Of a stretch of DNA of 64,000 bases, positions 44,873 to 53,302 are shown piece by piece (position 1 is the first letter of the stretch; every line of letters begins with the position of its first letter). The translations under genes and the position numbers were made by a program. Under the pieces are notes generated by a model. It was not told the origin of the DNA, made no database searches, and saw nothing but the letters and a program-made list of their open reading frames with translations. Source of the DNA: Pseudemcibacter sp038106445 (GTDB lineage: Bacteria; Pseudomonadota; Alphaproteobacteria; Sphingomonadales; Emcibacteraceae); the NCBI GenBank assembly GCA_038106445.1, contig JAYODU010000005.1:62001-126000 (forward strand). The letters run 5' to 3'.

Positions 44873-46360
44873 ATGATGACTGAACTTACTAAATTCACCC
44901 TGTCCGAAGCAAGGGACGCCCTTCATAAAGGGGATATCAGTTCACGGGAGTTGACCGAAGCGCATTTAAAGGCGATGGAAGATGCAAAAGAGCTTAATTG
45001 TTTTGTTGCTGTAACCGCCGATAAGGCAATGGAAATGGCGGATAATGCGGACGGCATGATCAAGGCGGGAAATGCCAAAGGCATGACCGGCATTCCCATA
45101 GGAATGAAGGATTTATACTGTACCAAAGGTGTGCACAGCCAGACATGCAGTCATATTCTGGACGGGTTCAAACCGGAATATGAAAGCACAGTGAGCGGTA
45201 ATCTTTGGCATGATGGCGCAGTGATGCTTGGTAAGACTAACATGGACGAATTCGCCATGGGGTCTTCAAATGAAAACAGTTATTATGGCCCGGTTAAAAA
45301 CCCGTGGCGCGCCATAGGATCAGACAAAGACACAGTACCGGGTGGATCGTCCGGCGGCTCTGCTGCGGCGGTTGCGGCGGATATTGCTATTGCCAGCACC
45401 GGGACGGATACGGGTGGTTCGATCCGTCAGCCGGCATCATTTGCGGGGCTTGTGGGTCTCAAACCGACATATGGCCGCTGTTCACGTTGGGGCATGATTG
45501 CATTTGCATCATCACTTGATCAGGCGGGACCGCTGACAAAAACGGTGCGTGATGCGGCGATCATGATGGAAAGCATGGCTGGGTACGATCCGAAGGATTC
45601 AACATCCATCAACACACCGGTACCGAATTATGAAGCCGCACTAAAGGGCGATATTCGCGGTCTTAAAGTCGGTGTTCCAAGCGAATATCGTGTGGAGGGT
45701 ATGCCGCAGGAAATTGAAAATCTTTGGCAAAAGGGTATTAACTGGTTAAAGGATGCAGGTGCAGAGATCGCAGATATCAGCCTGCCGCATACCAAATATG
45801 CACTACCGACATACTATATTGTGGCACCGGCGGAATGTTCATCGAACCTCGCGCGGTATGATGGTGTTAAATATGGTCTGCGTGTAACAGGTAAAAGCCT
45901 CGATGATATGTATAAGAAAACCCGTGCGGCCGGTTTTGGTGACGAAGTAAAACGTCGGATCCTTATCGGCACTTATGTGTTATCCGCCGGATATTATGAT
46001 GCCTATTACCTTAAAGCACAAAAAGTACGCACGCTTATCGCCAATGATTTTAAGGCCGCATATGAAAAATGCGATGTGATCCTGACACCGACAGCACCAA
46101 GTGCGGCGTTCGCTCTTGGCGATAAGGTGGATGATCCGCTTTCCATGTATTTGAATGATGTATTTACGGTGCCTGCGTCCCTTGCGGGGCTACCGGGTAT
46201 TTCGGTGCCTGCGGGCTTAAGTGCGGAGGGACTACCCCTTGGTCTTCAGCTTCTGGGGCAGGCTTTTGGTGAAGAACAGCTTCTGAATGTTGCGGATGTT
46301 TTGGAAACAGCGGCCGAATTTAGGCATAAACCGGTCAAATGGTGGGGAGACGCATCATGA
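44873..46360 (+). CDS. gatA: Aspartyl/glutamyl-tRNA(Asn/Gln) amidotransferase subunit A
   Basis: A 495-residue amidase-signature enzyme releasing ammonia from glutamine. The Ser-cisSer-Lys triad is visible: K79 in GMKDLYCTKG, S159 in PGGSSGGSAAAVAA, S183 in GTDTGGSIRQPAS. AGGGGGCGG lies just before the start; ATG at 44873 or 44876 may be used. Its stop overlaps the gatB start (ATGA). Confidence 0.96.
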   Translation: MMTELTKFTLSEARDALHKGDISSRELTEAHLKAMEDAKELNCFVAVTADKAMEMADNADGMIKAGNAKGMTGIPIGMKDLYCTKGVHSQTCSHILDGFKPEYESTVSGNLWHDGAVMLGKTNMDEFAMGSSNENSYYGPVKNPWRAIGSDKDTVPGGSSGGSAAAVAADIAIASTGTDTGGSIRQPASFAGLVGLKPTYGRCSRWGMIAFASSLDQAGPLTKTVRDAAIMMESMAGYDPKDSTSINTPVPNYEAALKGDIRGLKVGVPSEYRVEGMPQEIENLWQKGINWLKDAGAEIADISLPHTKYALPTYYIVAPAECSSNLARYDGVKYGLRVTGKSLDDMYKKTRAAGFGDEVKRRILIGTYVLSAGYYDAYYLKAQKVRTLIANDFKAAYEKCDVILTPTAPSAAFALGDKVDDPLSMYLNDVFTVPASLAGLPGISVPAGLSAEGLPLGLQLLGQAFGEEQLLNVADVLETAAEFRHKPVKWWGDAS

Positions 46361-47841
46361 GCAAGCTTTATCCGGGTGCAACAGGGGATTGGGAAGCCGT
46401 CATCGGGCTTGAAATCCATGCGCAAGTCATTTCCGAAGCAAAATTATTTTCCGGCGCGGCAACGGCCTTCGGCGCTGATCCGAATACGCAGGTTAGTTTT
46501 GTGTGTTCTGCACAGCCCGGCATGCTTCCGGTCATCAATGAGGAATGCGTGCGTCAGGCGGTCCGTACAGGACTTGCTATGGGTTGCAAGATCAATCTGC
46601 GCAGCATATTTGACCGTAAAAATTATTTTTATGCTGATCTTCCACAAGGGTATCAGATTTCCCAATATAAAGACCCGATTGTCGGCGAAGGGGTTGTTAC
46701 AATTGATCTTGAAGACGGCAGCACAAAGGATATTGGTGTTGAACGGCTTCATCTTGAGCAGGATGCCGGTAAATCAATGCATGATCAGCATCCGACCATG
46801 ACCTATGTTGATCTTAACCGTTCCGGTGTTGCGCTTATGGAAATTGTATCAAAACCGGATATGCGCACCCCCGAAGAAGCGGCCGCCTATTTCAAAAAAA
46901 TACGCTCTATTGTCCGCTATGCAGGAACATGTGACGGAAATATGGATCAGGGATCAATGCGTGCGGATGTGAACGTATCGGTGCGCCGTCACGGCGAAGT
47001 GTTTGGCACACGTACAGAAACAAAAAATGTTAATTCGATCCGTTTTGTGACACAGGTTGTGGAAAGCGAAATCCGCCGTCAAATCGATCTTATCGAAGAT
47101 GGCGGTACGGTCAAACAGGAAACAAGACTGTTTGATGTGGCAGCCGGAACAACACGCCCGATGCGGTCAAAGGAAGAAGCACATGACTATCGCTATTTTC
47201 CGGATCCGGATTTGCTGCCGCTTGAATTTTCGCAGGAATTTGTCGATCAGCTTGCAAAAGAAATGCCTGAACTTGCAGACGCCAAGAAAGAACGTTTCAT
47301 CAAGGAACTGCATATTACGCCATATAACGCGGCTGTGCTTACCGCGGAAAAGGAAATTGCCGATTATTTTGAAACATTGCTTGCCGCAACGTTTGACAAA
47401 ACCGGAAAGCCGGTTTCAGAGCTTGGATCGCTGGTATCAAACTGGATCACAAGCGATCTTTTTGGTGCTCTGAAGAAACTTGGCAAATCCATCAATGAAA
47501 GCTCTGTATCCATTGAGCATGCGGCAGAACTTCTTGGGCTTCAGCTTGATGGGACAATTTCGGGCCGGATCGCGAAGGATGTGTTTGACATTATGCTGGA
47601 AACCGGAAATTCCCCTGAAGCCATTGTGGAAGAAAAGGGGTTAAAACAGGTTTCCGATACCGGTGCAATCGAAGCAATGATTGATGAAATTCTTGCCGAA
47701 AATACCGATAAGGTGGATGAGTACCGCGGCGGGAAGGATAAGCTCTTCGGTTTCTTCGTCGGGCAGGTAATGAAGAAAACTGGGGGCAAAGCTAATCCGC
47801 AGGTTGTAAATCAGCTTTTAAGATCAAAACTTGATGGCTGA
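46357..47841 (+). CDS. gatB: Aspartyl/glutamyl-tRNA(Asn/Gln) amidotransferase subunit B
   Basis: A 494-residue kinase/transamidase subunit activating misacylated Glu-tRNA(Gln) or Asp-tRNA(Asn). It starts MSKLYPGATGDWEAVIGLEI; other marks are KNYFYADLPQGYQISQ, LEQDAGKS, MRADVNVSVR and ETKNVNSIRF, plus the C-terminal YqeY-like domain (about 400-494). The gatB start at 46357 gives an ATGA overlap with gatA. A terminator follows the operon. Confidence 0.96.
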   Translation: MSKLYPGATGDWEAVIGLEIHAQVISEAKLFSGAATAFGADPNTQVSFVCSAQPGMLPVINEECVRQAVRTGLAMGCKINLRSIFDRKNYFYADLPQGYQISQYKDPIVGEGVVTIDLEDGSTKDIGVERLHLEQDAGKSMHDQHPTMTYVDLNRSGVALMEIVSKPDMRTPEEAAAYFKKIRSIVRYAGTCDGNMDQGSMRADVNVSVRRHGEVFGTRTETKNVNSIRFVTQVVESEIRRQIDLIEDGGTVKQETRLFDVAAGTTRPMRSKEEAHDYRYFPDPDLLPLEFSQEFVDQLAKEMPELADAKKERFIKELHITPYNAAVLTAEKEIADYFETLLAATFDKTGKPVSELGSLVSNWITSDLFGALKKLGKSINESSVSIEHAAELLGLQLDGTISGRIAKDVFDIMLETGNSPEAIVEEKGLKQVSDTGAIEAMIDEILAENTDKVDEYRGGKDKLFGFFVGQVMKKTGGKANPQVVNQLLRSKLDG

Positions 47842-48152
47842 TTAATATGATATTTTACCAAAAAGCCGGGATGGTTAATTTTCCCGGCTTTTTTATGGTT
47901 AAAATTGATTCGCCATGTTCCATAGAATCTGTGTGGAAAAGCCGAAAAATGGTTAAAATTAACCTTTAGCGGTTTTGTTAACCTTTGAATATTAACTATA
48001 TTTATCTTTATAAATCAATAGCTTATCAAAAAAATATTGTCGTTAACCATTTATTTAAAATTCTAATACAACTTTATTTTCCATAAGGCGAGAATTGAAG
48101 CGTCAGGAACAAAATATAGTTATTAAATATAGTTAATTACGGAGAAAATGTT
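47842..48152. other. Intergenic stretch: gatCAB terminator and AT-rich leader of the Sel1-repeat gene
   Basis: About 311 bp. The first part holds the gatCAB terminator; the rest is AT-rich with no reading frame I would trust. The promoter of the Sel1-repeat gene should lie here, with GGAGAAAA as its ribosome-binding site near 48141-48148. Confidence 0.5.
47860..47894 (+). terminator. Rho-independent terminator after gatB
   Basis: AAAAAGCCGGGA, a 9-nt loop, and TTCCCGGCTTTTTT: a GC-rich stem with a T-run, 19 bp after the gatB stop. Confidence 0.88.
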
Positions 48153-48407
48153 ATGGGAATGGCAGATAAGAAATATCTCGAAAACCGGTTGCAGGCAGCA
48201 GAAAGCGGAAAAGCAGAAGCTCTATATGATCTAGGACTACTTTATTCAATAGGTCATGGTGTGGAACAAAATAATGTGAAAGCACATAAATGGTTTAATC
48301 TGGCGGCGATGCGTGGAATGTTGAGTGCACAAATCGACCGGGCAGAAGTGGCAGACGCCATGTCAAATGGTGAAATATCGGAAGCGCAGCGTAAAGCGCG
48401 TGAATGA
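48153..48407 (+). CDS. Small Sel1-repeat (TPR-like) protein
   Basis: An 84-residue protein made mostly of one Sel1 repeat pair: AESGKAEALYDLGLLYSIGHGVEQNNVKAHKWFNLAAMRG. Such short alphaproteobacterial proteins (80-100 aa) are intracellular helical hairpin proteins of unknown partner. It begins MGMADKK; the third residue is also Met. No operon partner; a terminator lies about 95 bp downstream. Confidence 0.85.
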   Translation: MGMADKKYLENRLQAAESGKAEALYDLGLLYSIGHGVEQNNVKAHKWFNLAAMRGMLSAQIDRAEVADAMSNGEISEAQRKARE

Positions 48408-48501
48408 ATGGTTGCTCACTAATATATATTAGTATCATAGTAAGATGTGCGTCGGATGATAAGGCGCCGCTATCACCATAGCATGGTATTTTTAACTGAA
48501 C

Positions 48502-48536
48502 AGGGTGTGGAAAAATTTTCCATGCCCTCTTTTTTT
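48502..48536 (+). terminator. Rho-independent terminator after the Sel1-repeat gene
   Basis: AGGGTGTGGAAAA pairs with TTTTCCATGCCCT (one G-T pair), then seven T. It lies upstream of tRNA-Ser. Confidence 0.78.
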
Positions 48537-48601
48537 GCTTAATGGATATTTTAACCAGAAATGTTTTGACAAGGGCGGCTAACACAACTAAAAACGGCGG
48601 C

Positions 48602-48691
48602 GGAGAGGTGCCAGAGTGGTCGAATGGGGCTCCCTGCTAAGGAGTTGTGCCCTCACGGGTACCGAGGGTTCGAATCCCTTCCTCTCCGCCA
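48602..48691 (+). tRNA. tRNA-Ser (anticodon GCU)
   Basis: A 90-nt class II tRNA. The acceptor GGAGAGG (48602-48608) pairs with CCTCTCC (48681-48687), with discriminator G and encoded CCA at 48689-48691. The anticodon loop CTGCTAA gives GCT at 48636-48638. There is a long variable arm and a T-arm GAGGGTTCGAATCCCTT. Its 3' end is a common integration site; a truncated mobile-element gene begins about 110 bp downstream. Confidence 0.96.
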
Positions 48692-48742
48692 TTTTTTTTA
48701 TATTATCTATCTAATTCAGTAAGTTATAGGGGCCTCAAAATT

Positions 48743-48764
48743 CAGCCCCACACACAGCCCCACA
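48743..48764. repeat. Short direct repeat just past the tRNA-Ser 3' end
   Basis: CAGCCCCACA occurs at 48743-48752 and again at 48755-48764, 50 bp downstream of tRNA-Ser. Such short repeats are frequent in recombinase arm sites of tRNA-targeted elements, but no integrase gene remains here, so the meaning is uncertain. Confidence 0.35.
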
Positions 48765-48802
48765 TAAAAACAATGCTATAATGTAAAAAAGTACACAAAT
48801 CG

Positions 48803-49665
48803 CTAAATTCCCATCCTGCGGACCCCACCCCATAGAACAGAGGACTCTCGCCAACTTTTATCCTGAGCTCTAGGACACACGGCCCATTTTGCCCCCAACG
48901 CCGCGGCTGCTGTAATCATTAAAGGTACAGCAAAGAAATCTGGTGGGTGCCCCATGCGTTCAGAACAGTCTTTTACAAATGGGACTAAGACATCTGGTAG
49001 CATATTGTAATCGAATGGCTTTACAGATAAAAGTTCACTGCCCAGCTCTTCAGGAGTTCCCCAATCGTCTTCTATTAATTTTACATCTTCGTCGTCTGGT
49101 GCATATCTAGAGATAATGTCATCAACTTCACTATTGTCCATCGGTGGTTTGCATCTTTCTTGATTGAACTTGTGTGCAAGTTTAGTAACTTTCTTTTCCG
49201 AAAATGCTTTTTGCCTTAAGTAGCCCACATGGGCCATTAGTACTGAATTTCTTCCTCCATCTGGAACCTCGTCAGGTATAATATAGGTTTCAAATCTAGA
49301 AAGATTTGAGTTGGTAGCAGTTCCCAATTTTAATGGTTTATTTTGCCTCACTACCTTATTATTTTTGTTATCTACACTTATACATAAACCTTTGACTACT
49401 TGATCCACTGTGTAGGATGGGAGGTTGGTGTTTGCTTGTATAATATTAGACAGGAAAGGTTTTGATTTTTTGTCAAAAAAGCCAGGTAATCGCATTACTC
49501 TTGATGGATTGTTAACGCTTGGATCAGTGCTGTATTTATTTGCTATTGCCTTTTGAATGGGCTTAAATCGACGGACCTCGCAATCGGAGACTATCCAATA
49601 CACATGAAACTGGTCAATACGTTCTGCTGGCTGGATGAGTATGCAAACAAAAGTAATTTAAAGAT
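48803..49665 (-). pseudogene. Fragment of a phage/plasmid-type primase (RepB-like primase, PriCT and DUF3987 parts)
   Basis: The reverse frame from a GTG at 49603 encodes 266 residues with partial primase sequence at the N-terminus (VYWIVSDCE...NPSRVMRLPGFFDKK, the catalytic-core end of RepB-type primases), a PriCT-like segment (GRNSVLMAHVGYLRQKAF) and the beginning of a DUF3987 helicase-like region (DFFAVPLMITAAAALGAKWAV), then a stop. The same frame stays open upstream to about 49665 without a good start, so the true N-terminus is missing. The C-terminal helicase region is missing too. It is a remnant of an integrated element beside tRNA-Ser. Confidence 0.75.
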
Positions 49666-49674
49666 GGTAACGCA

Positions 49675-50109
49675 ATGAAGAAAATCTTCCCTTATTTGAC
49701 CTATGCTGGCGCAATACCTTTTGTTTTCTGCGCTGCGAGTTTATCTCTCGATATCCAAGATCTTCCTCTGTTGGGACCGATTGAAAGAATATTGAGTATC
49801 TATGGGCTGGTGATCTCATCATTTTTAGCGGGAGCCCATTGGGGGCAACACCTGCACATTAATAAAAGCCAATGGGTTCGTTTCTTGCCCATTTTCAGTA
49901 ACGCTATAGCAGTTCTGCTGTGGCTTGGCTTTCTGGTACTCAGCTTTAAAATGCAAATGGCAATGTTTGTCACCGCATTTGTTGTTCTACTCATTATTGA
50001 TTATCGGCTTTTTCAGATAGATGTCATTACCCGTCATTATTTTCAGACGCGCTTTTTCGTATCAGCCATCGTCATTACTTCACTCATTATTTCAGGAATT
50101 GTATCATGA
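49675..50109 (+). CDS. DUF3429 membrane protein (first gene of the photolyase operon)
   Basis: A 144-residue DUF3429 protein with about four membrane helices (about 5-28, 38-60, 68-108 with a turn, and 118-143). AGAHWGQHL around residue 57 is characteristic of the family. Function is unknown. It overlaps the next gene by ATGA and starts a compact seven-gene operon that contains three photolyase/cryptochrome genes, so an envelope role linked to light or flavin chemistry is a hypothesis only. Confidence 0.8.
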   Translation: MKKIFPYLTYAGAIPFVFCAASLSLDIQDLPLLGPIERILSIYGLVISSFLAGAHWGQHLHINKSQWVRFLPIFSNAIAVLLWLGFLVLSFKMQMAMFVTAFVVLLIIDYRLFQIDVITRHYFQTRFFVSAIVITSLIISGIVS

Positions 50110-51092
50110 CAAGAATTGCTATCATTGGGGCTGGGCTATCCGGCCTTTCAGCTGCTCATTTATTAAAAGATTACGCTGATATTACGCTTTTTGAGAAGGC
50201 GCGTGGTGTTAGTGGTCGTATATCTACGCGGCGTGCGGAGCCATATTTCTTTGATCATGGTGCGCAATATTTTACGGCTAGAACAAAGCCGTTTCAGGAT
50301 TTCATTCAGCCCTTACTCGACCAAGGCATCATCGAAAGGTGGAATGCGCGCTATGTTAAATTTAAAGGTAATCAGATCATTGAAAGAAGAAAGTGGCGTG
50401 ATGAAGAACCACGGTATGTTGGTGTTCCTGGAATGAATCATCTGGCCAAATTTTTAGCAAAGGGGCAGAATATTCATATCAACACAAGGATTGCTTCCTT
50501 AAATCATCAAGACACATGGCAATTAACAGATGAGCAAGGCCAGCAATATCCTGGCTTTGACTGGGTGATATTTACAGCGCCGTCACCACAAGCGGTCGAT
50601 TTACTACCTGATTCCTTCAAGTATCATGCCGATATTCAAGCCATCAAGATGCATGCCTGCTTTTCATTGATGCTTGGTTTCGAACAAAATATTACCCTCG
50701 ATTTTGAGGCCGCTCATGTAACCGATTCAGATTTAAGCTGGATTGCCGTCAATAGCCATAAACCACAGCGACCAGATCTTTTTACCTTAATGGTTCATTC
50801 ATCTGAAGATTATGCCGAGGCACATATCGATGATGATCGTGACAAAGTCATGCAGCATTTAATCAACGAAACCAGCCATATTATTGGGCAGGATGTAAGC
50901 CAAGCAAATTATAAAACTATTCATGGTTGGCGATATGCCAACAACGCGGACAAAAAGCAAAAAAGCTCTATATTTATAGATCAGGACCTTAAATTAGCGG
51001 CCTGTGGCGATTGGTGTCTTGGCGGGCGTGTGGAAGGTGCTTTTACGTCAGCTTATGACTTAACGAAACACATGAAAGAGAGCGCTTTATGA
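50106..51092 (+). CDS. FAD-dependent amine-oxidase/renalase-like oxidoreductase
   Basis: A 328-residue flavoprotein. The dinucleotide-binding motif is IIGAGLSGLSAAHLL at residues 5-19; the second characteristic block is EKARGVSGRISTRR, followed by FDHGAQYFTAR. The C-terminal FAD motif region (KLAACGDWCLGGRVEGAF, about 296-313) is present. Members of this NAD(P)/FAD family include renalase and plant-type amine oxidases; substrate here unknown. ATGA overlaps on both sides tie it into the photolyase operon. Confidence 0.82.
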   Translation: MTRIAIIGAGLSGLSAAHLLKDYADITLFEKARGVSGRISTRRAEPYFFDHGAQYFTARTKPFQDFIQPLLDQGIIERWNARYVKFKGNQIIERRKWRDEEPRYVGVPGMNHLAKFLAKGQNIHINTRIASLNHQDTWQLTDEQGQQYPGFDWVIFTAPSPQAVDLLPDSFKYHADIQAIKMHACFSLMLGFEQNITLDFEAAHVTDSDLSWIAVNSHKPQRPDLFTLMVHSSEDYAEAHIDDDRDKVMQHLINETSHIIGQDVSQANYKTIHGWRYANNADKKQKSSIFIDQDLKLAACGDWCLGGRVEGAFTSAYDLTKHMKESAL

Positions 51093-51793
51093 GTTTTAAT
51101 CCAGAAAATATCGCTATTCTTGGCGCATCGGGTGCTATTGGCAGCGCATTTACAATGCTTTTATCTGAAAAATATACAAACGCCAGCATGTTTGCATTCT
51201 CTAGAAATGGTGCAGCATACAGCATTGATTATAGCAGTGAGGCCTCTCTTGCGGAAGCTGCTGAACTCGCAGCAAAAGAAAAGCCTTTAGATTTAGTTAT
51301 TGTGGCTAACGGCATCCTGCATGATGAGGGTTTGATGCCAGAAAAATCGTTGCGTGATTTATCAGCTGAGAAGTTTCAGCATATTTTTGAAGCCAATACC
51401 ATTACGCCTGCGCTCATCGCCAAGTATTTTTTGCCGAAGCTCAATAGAGACCAGCCCTCAATCTTCGCAGCCTTATCAGCGCGTGTGGGCAGTATATCCG
51501 ATAATCAGCTTGGAGGCTGGTATGCGTATCGCGCGTCAAAAGCAGCCTTAAACATGATTATTAAAAATGCCGCTATTGAAGTGGGTCGGCGCAATAAACA
51601 CGCTATTGTCGTTGGTCTTCATCCCGGCACGGTAAACAGTGACTTATCCAAGCCATTTCAAAGCAATGTTGCCAATGGTAAGCTTTTTACACCTGATTAT
51701 TCAGCTGAAAAGCTATTGGACGTATTGGGAAACCTAAGCCCAGAGCAAACAGGAAAATGTTTCGCATGGGACGGTAAGGAGGTCTTACCGTAA
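51089..51793 (+). CDS. SDR-family oxidoreductase (C-factor/CsgA-like)
   Basis: A 234-residue short-chain dehydrogenase. The Rossmann start is IAILGASGAIGSAF, the NAG-type motif is VIVANGIL, and the catalytic YxxxK is WYAYRASKAALNM. The closest known branch is the C-factor-like SDR that often neighbours photolyase genes in proteobacteria. Substrate unknown. It directly abuts the next gene (stop 51793, start 51794). Confidence 0.85.
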   Translation: MSFNPENIAILGASGAIGSAFTMLLSEKYTNASMFAFSRNGAAYSIDYSSEASLAEAAELAAKEKPLDLVIVANGILHDEGLMPEKSLRDLSAEKFQHIFEANTITPALIAKYFLPKLNRDQPSIFAALSARVGSISDNQLGGWYAYRASKAALNMIIKNAAIEVGRRNKHAIVVGLHPGTVNSDLSKPFQSNVANGKLFTPDYSAEKLLDVLGNLSPEQTGKCFAWDGKEVLP

Positions 51794-53302
51794 ATGCATA
51801 TTGTTTGGTTCAAAAGAGATTTACGCATAGAGGATCATGAAGCTTTTATACAAGCTTCTAAGCATGGGCCTGTTTTGCCGCTGTATATCCTTGAACCAGA
51901 TCTGTGGCAACAACCAGATATGAGCCATCGGCATTATCTATTTTTGCAGGATTGCTTATCTGAGCTGAACCAAGATCTAGAAAAACTTGGGCAGCGGTTG
52001 ATTATCAAGGTGGGCAACGCGGTCGATGTTCTGGCAGAATTGAATGAATGCCATTCTATTGAGGGCTTATGGTCCCATCAGGAGACATGGAATGGCTGGA
52101 CTTACGCGCGAGACAAGGCAGTCAAACGCTGGTGTAAATCACTAAATATTACATGGCATGAGCCCTCGCAAAATGGTGTAGTCCGTAAGTTGGATGATCG
52201 TGATGGCTGGGCAGCACGTTGGTATCGCCAAATGAAACAGCCTCTTATCGATAAGCCCGTAAAACTTCAAGCAATAGAGGAAGCATCGATTGTTTTGCCA
52301 AGCTATCGCGAATTGAGCCTTACCGAGGATGACGCGCATGACTTACAAAAAGGTGGTCGTAGCGAAGGACTGAAGTTGCTGCATAGCTTTCTCTATGAAC
52401 GTGGCGAAGGTTATACCAAAGAAATGTCATCGCCTGTAACGGCCTTTGAGAGCTGTTCAAGGCTCTCAGTTCATCTAGCATTTGGCACATTATCAATACG
52501 CGAAGTATTTCAAGCCTGCGAGAAGCGTAATCAGGAAATTAAACAAATGCCGCGCGGTGCGAAGGGTAAATGGCCAAGCGCTATGCGATCATTCTCTGGG
52601 CGTTTGCGCTGGCACTGCCATTTCATCCAAAAACTGGAAGATGAACCGCGTATTGAGTTTGAAAACATGCATCCGGCTTATGATGAATTGCGCTCGGATG
52701 ATTTCAACGAAGCGCATTTTAATGCATGGAAATCTGGCATAACGGGATACCCGATGGTGGATGCTTGCATGCGGGCTTTAACCGCAACGGGCTGGCTAAA
52801 TTTTCGTATGCGCGCCATGGTGATGAGTTTTGCAAGCTACCACCTCTGGCTGCACTGGCGAAAGCCAGCCTTGCATTTAGCCAATTTATTTACCGACTAT
52901 GAGCCAGGCATTCATTATAGCCAAGTCCAAATGCAGTCAGGCACAACAGGAATCAACGCTATTCGCATTTATAATCCTATTAAGCAAGGAGTTGATCACG
53001 ATCCGGAAGGTGTATTTATTCGTCACTGGATTCCAGAACTGCAAGATATGGATCAGTCCTTTATCCATACGCCATGGCAAGCAGTTTCACAAATGAATGG
53101 TTACCCTATGCCCGTCATTGATGAGAAAACAGCTCGTAAATCCGCAGCTGAAAAAATTTATAGCCTGAGAAAAAATAACACCACGCATACAGAAACTGCC
53201 CAAAAAATTGTTAGTAAACATGGTAGCCGCAAGTCCGGCTTGCCAAGAACCATGGGTAAGAAAAAAATAAAAAATCATACTCAAGGAGAATTGCCACTAT
53301 GA
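51794..53302 (+). CDS. Cryptochrome/photolyase-family protein (first of three)
   Basis: A 502-residue photolyase-superfamily protein. N-terminal Rossmann domain (HIVWFKRDLRIEDHEAF) and C-terminal FAD-binding helical domain (MVDACMRALTATGWLNFRMR; then YEPGIHYSQVQMQSG, IYNPIKQGVDHDPEGVFI). It differs from class I CPD photolyases: the usual WQW..G..DAAP segment is replaced by YSQVQMQSGTTGIN. It therefore belongs to another branch, possibly the recently named NewPHL-type group, but I cannot place it with certainty. Damage specificity unknown. C-terminal Lys/Arg-rich tail. ATGA overlap with the next gene. Confidence 0.82.
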   Translation: MHIVWFKRDLRIEDHEAFIQASKHGPVLPLYILEPDLWQQPDMSHRHYLFLQDCLSELNQDLEKLGQRLIIKVGNAVDVLAELNECHSIEGLWSHQETWNGWTYARDKAVKRWCKSLNITWHEPSQNGVVRKLDDRDGWAARWYRQMKQPLIDKPVKLQAIEEASIVLPSYRELSLTEDDAHDLQKGGRSEGLKLLHSFLYERGEGYTKEMSSPVTAFESCSRLSVHLAFGTLSIREVFQACEKRNQEIKQMPRGAKGKWPSAMRSFSGRLRWHCHFIQKLEDEPRIEFENMHPAYDELRSDDFNEAHFNAWKSGITGYPMVDACMRALTATGWLNFRMRAMVMSFASYHLWLHWRKPALHLANLFTDYEPGIHYSQVQMQSGTTGINAIRIYNPIKQGVDHDPEGVFIRHWIPELQDMDQSFIHTPWQAVSQMNGYPMPVIDEKTARKSAAEKIYSLRKNNTTHTETAQKIVSKHGSRKSGLPRTMGKKKIKNHTQGELPL

